A program made the position numbers and the translations under genes. Below are positions 17,945 to 26,382 of a stretch of DNA of 39,966 nt, piece by piece. Position 1 is the first letter of the stretch, and each line of letters begins with the position of its first letter. The notes under the pieces were generated by a model. That model worked only from the letters and a program-made list of their open reading frames with translations. It was not told where the DNA came from and searched no databases. Source of the stretch: an uncultured Flavobacteriales bacterium (GTDB taxonomy: Bacteria; Bacteroidota; Bacteroidia; Flavobacteriales; Schleiferiaceae); contig CATMQD010000007.1 in NCBI GenBank assembly GCA_950073045.1, positions 1 through 39,966 of the forward strand, in the 5' to 3' direction.

Positions 17945-19554
17945 TGAGGCTACTTAAACTTTTAATCTTTTCGGTTTTTTTTATTTCCTGCTCGGGTCCA
18001 CCAAAACGCGATCCTAGCACTGTATTTCGCTATAACGAAGCAGCGGGAATAAGTAGTTTAGATCCGGCTTTTGCCCGAAATCAAGCAAATATTTGGGCTT
18101 GTCACCAGCTATTTAATGGATTGGTGCGCATGGATGACCAATTAAAAGTACAGCCTGATTTAGCAAAGTCATGGGAAATATTGGATAGTGGCAAGCTGTA
18201 CCGTTTTCACTTGCGTGATGATATCCGTTTCCATAAGGATGCCTGCTTTGGAAAGGATAGCAGTCGTACTTTAAAAGCCAACGATGTTCTTTATTCCCTA
18301 AATCGTTTACGAGATCCTAATCTTGCGGCACCTGGTGCTTGGGTTTTAAATAATGTGGCGGATATTAAAGTGATTTCGGATGAAATAATTGAAATCCATC
18401 TTAAAGAAGCTTTTGCTCCCTTTTTAGGAATCCTCAGTATGAAGTATTGTTCCATAATTCCAAAGGAAGCAGTGGATCATTATGGTAGTGAGTTTAGCCA
18501 ACATCCTGTTGGTACTGGTCCTTACAAATATCAGCTTTGGCTAGAAAATGAAAAGCTGGTTTTACGTCGTAACCCATTGTATTTTAAGTTTGATGAGGAT
18601 GGCCAGCGTTTGCCCTATTTAAAGGCGGTAGCGGTAGATTTCATCAGCGATAAGCAAAGTGCCTTTTTGGAATTTTTAAAAGGGAACTTAGATTTCCTAT
18701 CGGGATTGGATGCCAGCTATAAAGATGAGCTCCTAGATGCAGAGGGGAAATTACAGCCTAAGTATAAAGAGCGATTTGAATTATACCGACAGGCTTATTT
18801 AAATACCGAGTACTTAGCCTTTTTAAATGATCCTGATGCAGGCTTAACGGAAACTAGGTATTGGCAGATTAAAGAAATACGGCAGGCTATCAATTATTGT
18901 TTCGATCGAGCCAAAATGATTCGTTTTTTACGCAATAATGTGGGTACTCCTGCAGAGCAAGGAATGATTCCTAAAGGATTACCAGCTTACGATTCATTAG
19001 CCAATTATGGTTATCATTATAATCCCGAAAAAACTGATTCACTTTTAGCAGCGGCCGGATATCCTAAAGGTAAAGGACTCCCCACTTTACGCTTGCAAAC
19101 CAATAGTAGTTATTTAGATCTCTGCGAATACCTTCAGGCGGAAGCCGCAAAACATGGTATTCCCTTAAAAGTAGAGTTAGCGCCGCCTAGTACCTTGAGG
19201 CAGGCAATGGCTACCGGCAAAAGTCCCTTCTTTAGAGCCAGCTGGATTGCCGACTATCCCGATGCAGAAAATTACTTATCTCTATTTTACAGCGAGAATA
19301 AAGCACCTAATGGACCGAATTACAGTCGATTCGATAATACCCAGTTTGATGCTTGGTACGAACAGGCTAATACCACTGCTAATGATAGTTTACGCTTAAG
19401 TCTATATCGTAGAATGGACTCTTTAGTGATGGCTGAAGCACCGATTGTTCCCCTTTACTATGATCAAGTTTTACGTTTTTACCCAAAAACAATAAGTGGT
19501 TTAGGGGGAAATGCCTTAAATCTCCTGGATTTAAGTGAGGTTCGTAAAGACTAG
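17944..19554 (+). CDS. ABC transporter substrate-binding lipoprotein, family 5 (peptide/nickel type)
   Basis: Lipobox VFFISCSG. SLDPAFARNQANIWACHQLFNGLVRMDDQLKVQPDLAKSWEI..., HPVGTGPYKY, DYPDAENYLSLFYSEN. Confidence 0.9.
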   Translation: MRLLKLLIFSVFFISCSGPPKRDPSTVFRYNEAAGISSLDPAFARNQANIWACHQLFNGLVRMDDQLKVQPDLAKSWEILDSGKLYRFHLRDDIRFHKDACFGKDSSRTLKANDVLYSLNRLRDPNLAAPGAWVLNNVADIKVISDEIIEIHLKEAFAPFLGILSMKYCSIIPKEAVDHYGSEFSQHPVGTGPYKYQLWLENEKLVLRRNPLYFKFDEDGQRLPYLKAVAVDFISDKQSAFLEFLKGNLDFLSGLDASYKDELLDAEGKLQPKYKERFELYRQAYLNTEYLAFLNDPDAGLTETRYWQIKEIRQAINYCFDRAKMIRFLRNNVGTPAEQGMIPKGLPAYDSLANYGYHYNPEKTDSLLAAAGYPKGKGLPTLRLQTNSSYLDLCEYLQAEAAKHGIPLKVELAPPSTLRQAMATGKSPFFRASWIADYPDAENYLSLFYSENKAPNGPNYSRFDNTQFDAWYEQANTTANDSLRLSLYRRMDSLVMAEAPIVPLYYDQVLRFYPKTISGLGGNALNLLDLSEVRKD

Positions 19555-19770
19555 GTGTCGGTTTAAGCTCTCGCGGTCAATGGATTGGATGTTAATGTGA
19601 ACGGCTTAACCTTTTGTTAATCTGTTTTGTAAGTCAGGTCCTTTCAGTTTAAATTTCAGCTCTTTATTTTCGGCTCACCTTTCGGGATCATTCTTATTGA
19701 TTTCTACAGCCACAGGCTATCGGCCCCCGGATTCCTTGCAATCGGGTCATTTTGAAATCGCTGATCCCTG

Positions 19771-19787
19771 AGACCCAGAATGGGTCT
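19771..19787 (+). promoter_or_regulatory. Hairpin spanning the upstream ATG candidate of the kamA-like gene
   Basis: AGACCCA-gaa-TGGGTCT, perfect 7-bp stem containing ATG 19780. Confidence 0.35.
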
Positions 19788-19815
19788 TCGAATTTTGGAC
19801 CGAGTTATTAACAGT

Positions 19816-21135
19816 ATGGACATTAGTGCACCGAAGTTTCAGGTATATTCTCTCAATAACTTCCTAAAGATTCCACAGGTAGAAAGATACCTAAGCAAGG
19901 AGCAAATTAGGAATATTCAAACCGTAGGAAATGTTCTGCCATTTAAGGTGAATAACTATGTGATAGACGAACTAATTGATTGGGAGAATGTTCCAAATGA
20001 TCCTATCTTCAAGCTTACTTTTCCTCAGGTAGAAATGCTCTCTAAGCCTCATTACTCTAAAATGGAGTCGGCCTTAATGCAAGAGCTTCCTCGTGCCGAG
20101 TTAAAGAAGGTGGCGAATGATATTCGATTAGAACTTAATCCACATCCAGCAGGACAAAAGAGTAATATTCCTGAATTAGACGGCGACAAACTCACGGGTA
20201 TCCAACATAAGTATCGGGAGACGCTATTGTTCTTCCCAAGTAATAGTCAGACTTGCCATGCTTACTGCACTTTTTGTTTCCGTTGGCCACAATTTGTAGG
20301 CATGGATGAGCTAAAGTTTGCCATGAAAGAAACGGATTTACTGGTTAAATACTTACAGCGTAATCCGGAAGTAACCGATGTTCTCTTTACTGGAGGTGAT
20401 CCGATGATTATGAAGACCAATAAATTTGAACAGTATATTAATCCACTTTTAGAAAGTGAAATTCCGAATCTCCAAACTATTCGAATCGGCTCTAAAGCAT
20501 TGGGATATTGGCCCTACCGATTTATTACCGATAATGATGCGGATGATATGCTACGGCTGTTCGAGAGGGTAACCAAAAGTGGAAAGCAATTGGCCTTTAT
20601 GGCCCATTTTAATAATGTTCAAGAATTACGGACTCCTGCGGTAGAACGCGCTATGCAGCGAATTATAGATACCGGAGCAGTAATTCGCACCCAGTCGCCT
20701 ATTATGAATCATATTAATAATAGTGCTGAAGATTGGGCGCAGATGTGGCGTAAGCAGGTAAAGCTAGGTGCCATACCTTATTATATGTTTATGGCTCGCG
20801 ATACCGGAGCTCAAGATTACTTTGCGGTAAGCATAGAAGAAGCTTGGAATGTCTTTAAGAGTGCCTATAATCAGGTAAGTGGCATTGCGCGTACCGTTCG
20901 GGGACCTAGCATGTCTGCTGCACCAGGCAAAGTTCAAATCTTAGGTATTAATGAGATTAATGGAGAAAAGGTGATGGTCTTGCGCTTTTTGCAAGGAAGA
21001 AACCCAGACTGGGTGGCCAGACCATTTTTTGCAAAATATAATCCTGAGGCTATTTGGTTGGATGATTTAGAGCCTTTTGGTGATGAGGAGCATTTTTTCT
21101 TTGAAAAGGAATATGCCGAAATGCCCTTTGTTTAA
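19816..21135 (+). CDS. KamA-family radical SAM protein (lysine 2,3-aminomutase-like)
   Basis: CHAYCTFC (CxxxCxxC) cluster motif, VLFTGGDPMIM, IPYYMFMARDTGAQDYF, SMSAAPGKVQ. Start ATG 19816 or 19780. Confidence 0.85.
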   Translation: MDISAPKFQVYSLNNFLKIPQVERYLSKEQIRNIQTVGNVLPFKVNNYVIDELIDWENVPNDPIFKLTFPQVEMLSKPHYSKMESALMQELPRAELKKVANDIRLELNPHPAGQKSNIPELDGDKLTGIQHKYRETLLFFPSNSQTCHAYCTFCFRWPQFVGMDELKFAMKETDLLVKYLQRNPEVTDVLFTGGDPMIMKTNKFEQYINPLLESEIPNLQTIRIGSKALGYWPYRFITDNDADDMLRLFERVTKSGKQLAFMAHFNNVQELRTPAVERAMQRIIDTGAVIRTQSPIMNHINNSAEDWAQMWRKQVKLGAIPYYMFMARDTGAQDYFAVSIEEAWNVFKSAYNQVSGIARTVRGPSMSAAPGKVQILGINEINGEKVMVLRFLQGRNPDWVARPFFAKYNPEAIWLDDLEPFGDEEHFFFEKEYAEMPFV

Positions 21136-21391
21136 GCAGTTTTCATTTCTTCTAATGCTTGTCGCCACATAATTAAATATGGCGTTAAAAAGAGCAGCCC
21201 CCCTTAGATAAAGAGTCACCAGTGTGTAACTGTATATGCTAGGGTAATCCTAGCTCGAAGAAATTAAGTTTTATTAAGCAGCAGATTCAAATCTGGCGAT
21301 TAGATACCGGTGTCTTTTTTATTTGCTAATTAAGGGCCTTAAGGCAGAAGCATAATCTTAAAGGATTATTTTGCAAGAAAATCGATAACCT
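21136..21391 (+). other. Structured intergenic region; candidate sRNA/3'UTR
   Basis: GCTAGG-gtaat-CCTAGC (21238-21254), CAGATT-ca-AATCTG (21282-21295), AGATA-CCGG-TGTCT followed by T6 (21302-21320), TTAAGG-G-CCTTAA (21330-21342). Confidence 0.3.
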
Positions 21392-22003
21392 GTGATTATT
21401 CCTTCGGGCTTCCGTCGCTTGATTCTTAGCGAAAAAATTGACGAAACTATTTGCTGTCCGCACTGCAATTCTACTTATGGTGCAAGAATTGAGGTTAGTC
21501 GAATGCATTTTCATGTTTTTTGGATTCCAACTTTAGCCTATCGTAAGCGATTACGGATTTACTGTATAGAATGCCAGAAAAAAATTAAGCTAAAGACTTT
21601 AAGAGACTCTCAGCAGATACCCATTTTAAACCTGCGCAGCAAAGCACGTGGTCCTTGGTGGCAGTTTACAGGCTCATTTATTTTGTTGGGACTTACAGCT
21701 ATAATCCTCGTATTTATGAATTTGGGTGAAACAGCTACTGCTGTAGAACTAAGCTACGAAGATCCTAATGTTGGTGATCGATTGATTTATAAAGTATCGG
21801 AAGGAAAGTACTCTTCCTATTTAGTTGAGGGTATTGAATCTGATACCTTGAAACTTCGCAGGAATCTAATCTCCAGTGATAAAAAGTATTATATCAATGA
21901 TTTACTGGAAGGTGAAAAGCTGGATAGCATCATTGTAAAATTAAGTTTGAAGGATTTAAAGCAATTACGTGAAGAAGGTATTTTTTATGCCTCTCGCCCT
22001 TAA
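21392..22003 (+). CDS. Hypothetical membrane protein with N-terminal zinc-ribbon-like cysteines
   Basis: GTG start; CPHC...CIEC pairs followed by one TM segment (WWQFTGSFILLGLTAIILVFM). Confidence 0.6.
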   Translation: MIIPSGFRRLILSEKIDETICCPHCNSTYGARIEVSRMHFHVFWIPTLAYRKRLRIYCIECQKKIKLKTLRDSQQIPILNLRSKARGPWWQFTGSFILLGLTAIILVFMNLGETATAVELSYEDPNVGDRLIYKVSEGKYSSYLVEGIESDTLKLRRNLISSDKKYYINDLLEGEKLDSIIVKLSLKDLKQLREEGIFYASRP

Positions 22004-22014
22004 TTGGCCTTTCC

Positions 22015-22042
22015 AGGATTTAAGTCTATATTGCTAAATCCT
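22015..22042. terminator. Hairpin between convergent stop codons
   Basis: AGGATTTA / TAAATCCT perfect 8-bp stem, 12-nt loop; no obvious U-tract. Confidence 0.4.
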
Positions 22043-22045
22043 AAT

Positions 22046-23497
22046 CTAGTTCTCGCTTTTCTCAGCCTTTAACTTTCGAATCTTCAAATCAAAGCCCGCT
22101 ACTATTAAGGTTATTATTGGACTTAGATAATTAAAGAAAGCATAAGGAAGGTAAGCCATAACACTAACTCCTAGAACACTACTTTGGTAAGCGCCGCAGG
22201 TATTATGGGGAATAAGCACTGAGGTTACGGTGCCGCTATCTTCTAGGGTTCTACTTAAATTTTCAGGGGCTAAGCCTTGCTTTTTATAAGCATCCGAAAA
22301 CATTCTTCCGGGAACTACAATTGCCAAATATTGATCGCTGGCGGTAATGTTTACCGCTAAACAAGTGCTTACAGTAGTAGCTACCAGGGAGAAGGTTCCT
22401 TTGGCTAAACTTAAAAGAGCAGCGGAAATGGCTTTCAAGAAACCACAAGCTTCCATGGCCCCGCCAAATATCATGGCCGCTACAATTAGCCAAACCGTTT
22501 TTAGCATACCATACATTCCAGAAGAGTTTAATAATTCGGCGAGAATAGGATGTTCTGCCGGAATGCTAACATCTACTGTAAGGGCATTCATTAAAACTTT
22601 ATAGATGCCCACAAAGCCGCTATCTCCAAGATCGGTGGCTAGCTTACTTACCAAATCGTATTGGAAGATTAAAGCAGCGGCAATTCCAGCTAAGGCACCA
22701 ACTAAAATCGCCGGTAAGGCCGGTACTTTACGCACAATTAAAAAGATTACGAGGGCTGGAACTAGGAAGAGCCACGGACTTAAATTAAAGGTACTTAGTA
22801 GTTCTGCATTTAAAGCAGAGGTATCTTCTACTACCGCCGAACCTGTGTTCCAAAATCCTAAGGCAAAAAATAAAATAAGGGCAATAACAAAAGAAGGAAT
22901 GGTAGTGTAAAGCATGTAGCGAATATGGGTGAATAAATCGCTTCCGGCCATGGCTGGCGCCAGATTAGTGGTGTCGGAAAGGGGAGAGAGTTTATCACCG
23001 AAATAAGCTCCGGAGATTACCGCACCGGCTACCATGGCCTCATTTAAACCCAAAGCTCTACCAATGCCAATTAATGCTAAACCTACCGTGGCAGTGGTGC
23101 TCCAACTACTGCCGGTGGCTAAAGATATTATCGCACAAATAATGGCTGTGGCTGGTAAAAAGTAGGAAGCATCTAAAATTTGAAGTCCATAATAAATCAT
23201 GGCTGGAACAATGCCGCTTATCATCCAAGCTCCAGCAAGAGCACCAATGAGCAATAAAATGATTAAAGCTCCTACGGTTTGTTTAATAGAGTCGGCTATA
23301 CCTTCTAAAATATCTTTCCAAGGAATTCCTCGCCTAATACCAATTAAAGCAGCTACCGCTCCGCTTACCATCAATATAAATTGATTGGAACCATCTGGGG
23401 CACTCTTGCCATAGGCGTATAGAACATTGAAAAGTAAAAGTGCGATGAGCACAAAAACGGGAATTAGGGCAATGCCCAGCGGTGTTTTTTTCTCCAT
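22046..23497 (-). CDS. nhaC: Na+/H+ antiporter, NhaC family
   Basis: GDKLSPLSDTTNLAPAMAGSDLFTHIRYMLYTTIP and TGSSWSTTATVGLALIGIG are NhaC hallmarks; polytopic. Confidence 0.93.
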   Translation of the reverse strand: MEKKTPLGIALIPVFVLIALLLFNVLYAYGKSAPDGSNQFILMVSGAVAALIGIRRGIPWKDILEGIADSIKQTVGALIILLLIGALAGAWMISGIVPAMIYYGLQILDASYFLPATAIICAIISLATGSSWSTTATVGLALIGIGRALGLNEAMVAGAVISGAYFGDKLSPLSDTTNLAPAMAGSDLFTHIRYMLYTTIPSFVIALILFFALGFWNTGSAVVEDTSALNAELLSTFNLSPWLFLVPALVIFLIVRKVPALPAILVGALAGIAAALIFQYDLVSKLATDLGDSGFVGIYKVLMNALTVDVSIPAEHPILAELLNSSGMYGMLKTVWLIVAAMIFGGAMEACGFLKAISAALLSLAKGTFSLVATTVSTCLAVNITASDQYLAIVVPGRMFSDAYKKQGLAPENLSRTLEDSGTVTSVLIPHNTCGAYQSSVLGVSVMAYLPYAFFNYLSPIITLIVAGFDLKIRKLKAEKSEN

Positions 23498-23541
23498 AGT
23501 GCTTTAAAGCCCCCGATAATACGAAAAAAAGAGGGAGCCTG

Positions 23542-24123
23542 CTAAAAGCGTTGGCGGAGGTATTTCACAATTCGGTGGGTAGGCAAGCCCATTACTGTAA
23601 AATAGGATCCTTCAATGGCTTCAATCGCACTGAGGCCAATCCATTCCTGAATGCCATAAGCACCGGCTTTGTCAAAGGGTTGATATTCATCTACATAATA
23701 GCTTATTTCGGCCTCGTCTAGCTCGCGAAAGCGAACCTTACAAGAATCGGAAAAAGTGCTTGTTCCCTCTGGGGCGATGCAGCAAACCGCAGTTATAACT
23801 TCATGCTCACCGCCAGAAAGTTTCCTTAACATTTCTAAAGCTTCGGCTCGATTAGCCGCTTTTTCTAGGGATTCGCCTTTGTTCCAAACCACAGTATCGG
23901 AGCAAATTAATATTTCTTCTGGGCGACGTTTATCAGCAAGGGCCTCAGCTTTAGCCTGCGCTAAATATTCTGCAATTTCAGCGCCTTTTAGATAATAGGG
24001 ATAATGCTCATCCAAATCGGCCTTTTCTTGTCGGAAGTTTAGGCCTAATGCTTCGAGTAGCTGCGCCCTTCGCGGGGACTGTGATCCTAGTAAAATGGGG
24101 GTATTTTGCCAGTTTAAGGCCAT
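23542..24123 (-). CDS. maf: Maf-family nucleoside triphosphate pyrophosphatase
   Basis: LLGSQSPRRAQLLEALGL, CSDTVVW, LSGGEHEVITAV, DKAGAYGIQ. Confidence 0.95.
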   Translation of the reverse strand: MALNWQNTPILLGSQSPRRAQLLEALGLNFRQEKADLDEHYPYYLKGAEIAEYLAQAKAEALADKRRPEEILICSDTVVWNKGESLEKAANRAEALEMLRKLSGGEHEVITAVCCIAPEGTSTFSDSCKVRFRELDEAEISYYVDEYQPFDKAGAYGIQEWIGLSAIEAIEGSYFTVMGLPTHRIVKYLRQRF

Positions 24124-25049
24124 CCGTAATAAAATGCAAGGGTGAAGAAGGGCATACTTAAAATGCCTAATAACATGATAACTTTACTCAAGGTACTAGC
24201 CTTATGATACTGCTGGGCATTTCGAGCTCTGATAATTTGTACCGCTAAAAAAAGAAGCGGAATAACGACAGCAATAAAGATGTATAAAGCCGAAGTTTTA
24301 TTTTGGACCAGCCATAAATCCTTAATGCTAAACTCAATAATCGGGTAAAGCCCCAAGGCGAGTAGCAGAATTAAAAGGGACTTTATCCAAATTTTTGGAA
24401 GTAAAATCGCTAAGGTTTGATATCCCGCAAGGCTATCGCCATTTTCATCTTCGAGGTCTTTAATAATTTCCCGAATCAAATTCAGCCAAAAGGCTAAAAT
24501 GGTATAATAGCTTACTACCCTAAAACCTTCTCTTATTAGCGGACCATTTTCTGGAGTAGTAGCCGGCAGGAAATCGAAAACTGCAACCAAGAAAATAGGC
24601 ATGGCCGTTAATAAGGAGACCAGAAAATTTCCAATTAATGGTCGCTTCTTTAAATCGTAGGCGTAAAGGTAGAGTAGGGAAGCGGCAAGAGGAGTGATCA
24701 TCCATAGAGAGTCTATCTCCACCTTAGTGGTTAAAATATAGGTGCCGGCGGTAGCTAGAATAACACTGCCAAAGTAAAAGTACCAAGCGAAATCCTCCGA
24801 AATCTTTTTGCCAATGGTAATACGATCGGGCTTGTTTAAGGCGTCGGTTTGTAAATCGTAAAGGTCATTGATAACATAACCTCCAGCTGCCAGTAAAATA
24901 GAAATAAATGTGCCTAGCGCAAAGTACCAATGATCGAGAGCATGCGGCAAACTCATGGCCTCGGTAAAGCTAAAGCGGATGAGGTACTGAATGAAAATTA
25001 TCATCAGCAAATTGGGCCAGCGAATAAGTTTTAAAAGGGCTTTTACCAT
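24114..25049 (-). CDS. UbiA-family prenyltransferase (geranylgeranylglycerol-phosphate synthase-like)
   Basis: VINDLYDLQTDALNKPDR and REIIKDLEDENGD are UbiA aspartate-rich motifs; polytopic. Confidence 0.9.
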   Translation of the reverse strand: MVKALLKLIRWPNLLMIIFIQYLIRFSFTEAMSLPHALDHWYFALGTFISILLAAGGYVINDLYDLQTDALNKPDRITIGKKISEDFAWYFYFGSVILATAGTYILTTKVEIDSLWMITPLAASLLYLYAYDLKKRPLIGNFLVSLLTAMPIFLVAVFDFLPATTPENGPLIREGFRVVSYYTILAFWLNLIREIIKDLEDENGDSLAGYQTLAILLPKIWIKSLLILLLALGLYPIIEFSIKDLWLVQNKTSALYIFIAVVIPLLFLAVQIIRARNAQQYHKASTLSKVIMLLGILSMPFFTLAFYYGWP

Positions 25050-25576
25050 ATATGATCGTCTTCCAGCATCCAGTTGTCCTGAACCTTCAAAGTTTGTTCA
25101 ATTACGTCTCTTACACAGCCTGCGCCCCCCATTACTGGTGAAACGTAATCGACCACCGAGCGAACTTCTGGAACGGCATTAGAAGGACAAGCAGCTACTC
25201 CTGCTACTTTTAGAACGGGAATATCAGGCACGTCGTCTCCCATATAAAGAATGTTTTCGGCTTTAATACCTTGATGCTCGTAAACAGCGAGAAAATCCTC
25301 CCACCTTTCAATTTTATTACTGGCACTCATATAGATGTCGGTAAGCCCTAAGCTCCGCAAAACTTTTTTAACGCCATCGCAATGTCCACCCGAGATTACC
25401 GCAACTGGATACGACTTTTTTATCGCCAATTGCATCGCATAGGAATCTTTAGAATTTAAATTCCGAACCGGACGACCATCGGCACCAATCTGAAAAAGAC
25501 CGCTGTTTAAAACCCCGTCCATATCAAAAGCAAAAGCCTTTATTTTCGGGAGAAGCTCTTTATAACTTTTCTTCAT
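25043..25576 (-). CDS. KdsC-like HAD phosphatase (KDO-8-P phosphatase type)
   Basis: FDMDGVLNSGLF, ENILYMGDDVPDIPVLKVAGVAACPSNA, GGAGCVRDVIE. Confidence 0.88.
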   Translation of the reverse strand: MKKSYKELLPKIKAFAFDMDGVLNSGLFQIGADGRPVRNLNSKDSYAMQLAIKKSYPVAVISGGHCDGVKKVLRSLGLTDIYMSASNKIERWEDFLAVYEHQGIKAENILYMGDDVPDIPVLKVAGVAACPSNAVPEVRSVVDYVSPVMGGAGCVRDVIEQTLKVQDNWMLEDDHIW

Positions 25577-26303
25577 ATTCTTTTTGAATCAATTCACTGA
25601 TCTTGCTGTAAAGGTCCGCAAGTTCTGGATTTTCGAGCATTTTTAAATGCGCTTCAATGGTATTAAAATCACCGCGCACCGCCGGACCGGTTTGATGCAT
25701 AATTGGGTCTTCAGATTCTAGACCTGCAACTTGTTGCTTAAGTAAGGGCTTTAAAATAGCCAGGGGTAAATCGGATTTTTTTAGCTCTAGGTAGGCCCAA
25801 TGGTAAAGTAAATTGCTGAAATTATGACCAATAACCGCAGCTAGGTGTAAGCGCTTTCGCTGATGGCTGGGCACGCGATAATGTTTCAAACTTAGAGTTT
25901 CGGCCCAATCTTCTAAATCTTGAAGTACAGAATCATCAGTGGCTTCTAAACAAAATGGAATCTCCATTAAATCTACCTGGCTATTTTCGGCAATGCTCAT
26001 CAAGGGATAAAAAATGCCTCGCTTTTCATGCTTGGAATCTAAATCCTCTAGGGCAATAGTGCCCGAACTATGAGCTAAAATGCCATGCTGAGCAGGAATC
26101 TTGGTGGATACTTTTGCTACATTTCGATCAGCTACACATATCAAACAGAGGTCGCTATCTTGATCAAGCTCAGAAAGGTTTAATTCGGTTTTTGATTTAG
26201 GACTACGAGCGTAAACCTGAACCTTAATTCCCTTCCGCCGAAAGGCGCGAGCCATATAGGTGCCTACTTTGCCATTGCCAATAATTGCCACCGACTTAAT
26301 CAT
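25560..26303 (-). CDS. Rossmann-like/DUF2520 domain-containing oxidoreductase-like protein
   Basis: VAIIGNGKVGTYMARAFRRKG; DUF2520-like C-terminal half; conserved neighbour of kdsC/ubiA/maf in Bacteroidota. Confidence 0.85.
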   Translation of the reverse strand: MIKSVAIIGNGKVGTYMARAFRRKGIKVQVYARSPKSKTELNLSELDQDSDLCLICVADRNVAKVSTKIPAQHGILAHSSGTIALEDLDSKHEKRGIFYPLMSIAENSQVDLMEIPFCLEATDDSVLQDLEDWAETLSLKHYRVPSHQRKRLHLAAVIGHNFSNLLYHWAYLELKKSDLPLAILKPLLKQQVAGLESEDPIMHQTGPAVRGDFNTIEAHLKMLENPELADLYSKISELIQKEYEEKL

Positions 26304-26382
26304 AGCTCAAAAGTAAGCAAAGACCATGGCCCAAAGGCAAACATAAATTATAAGTATCTTGAGCCCTCTAACTCTGCTGTGA

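Noticed and set aside
21270-21320. tRNA-like T-arm (GCAGATTCAAATCTGGC)
   Set aside because: Resembles a T-loop, but no matching acceptor, D-arm or anticodon arm could be assembled around it.
22347-22910. Plus-strand ORFs (85 and 101 aa) antisense to nhaC
   Set aside because: Lys/Ala-rich translations typical of antisense reading of a membrane protein gene.
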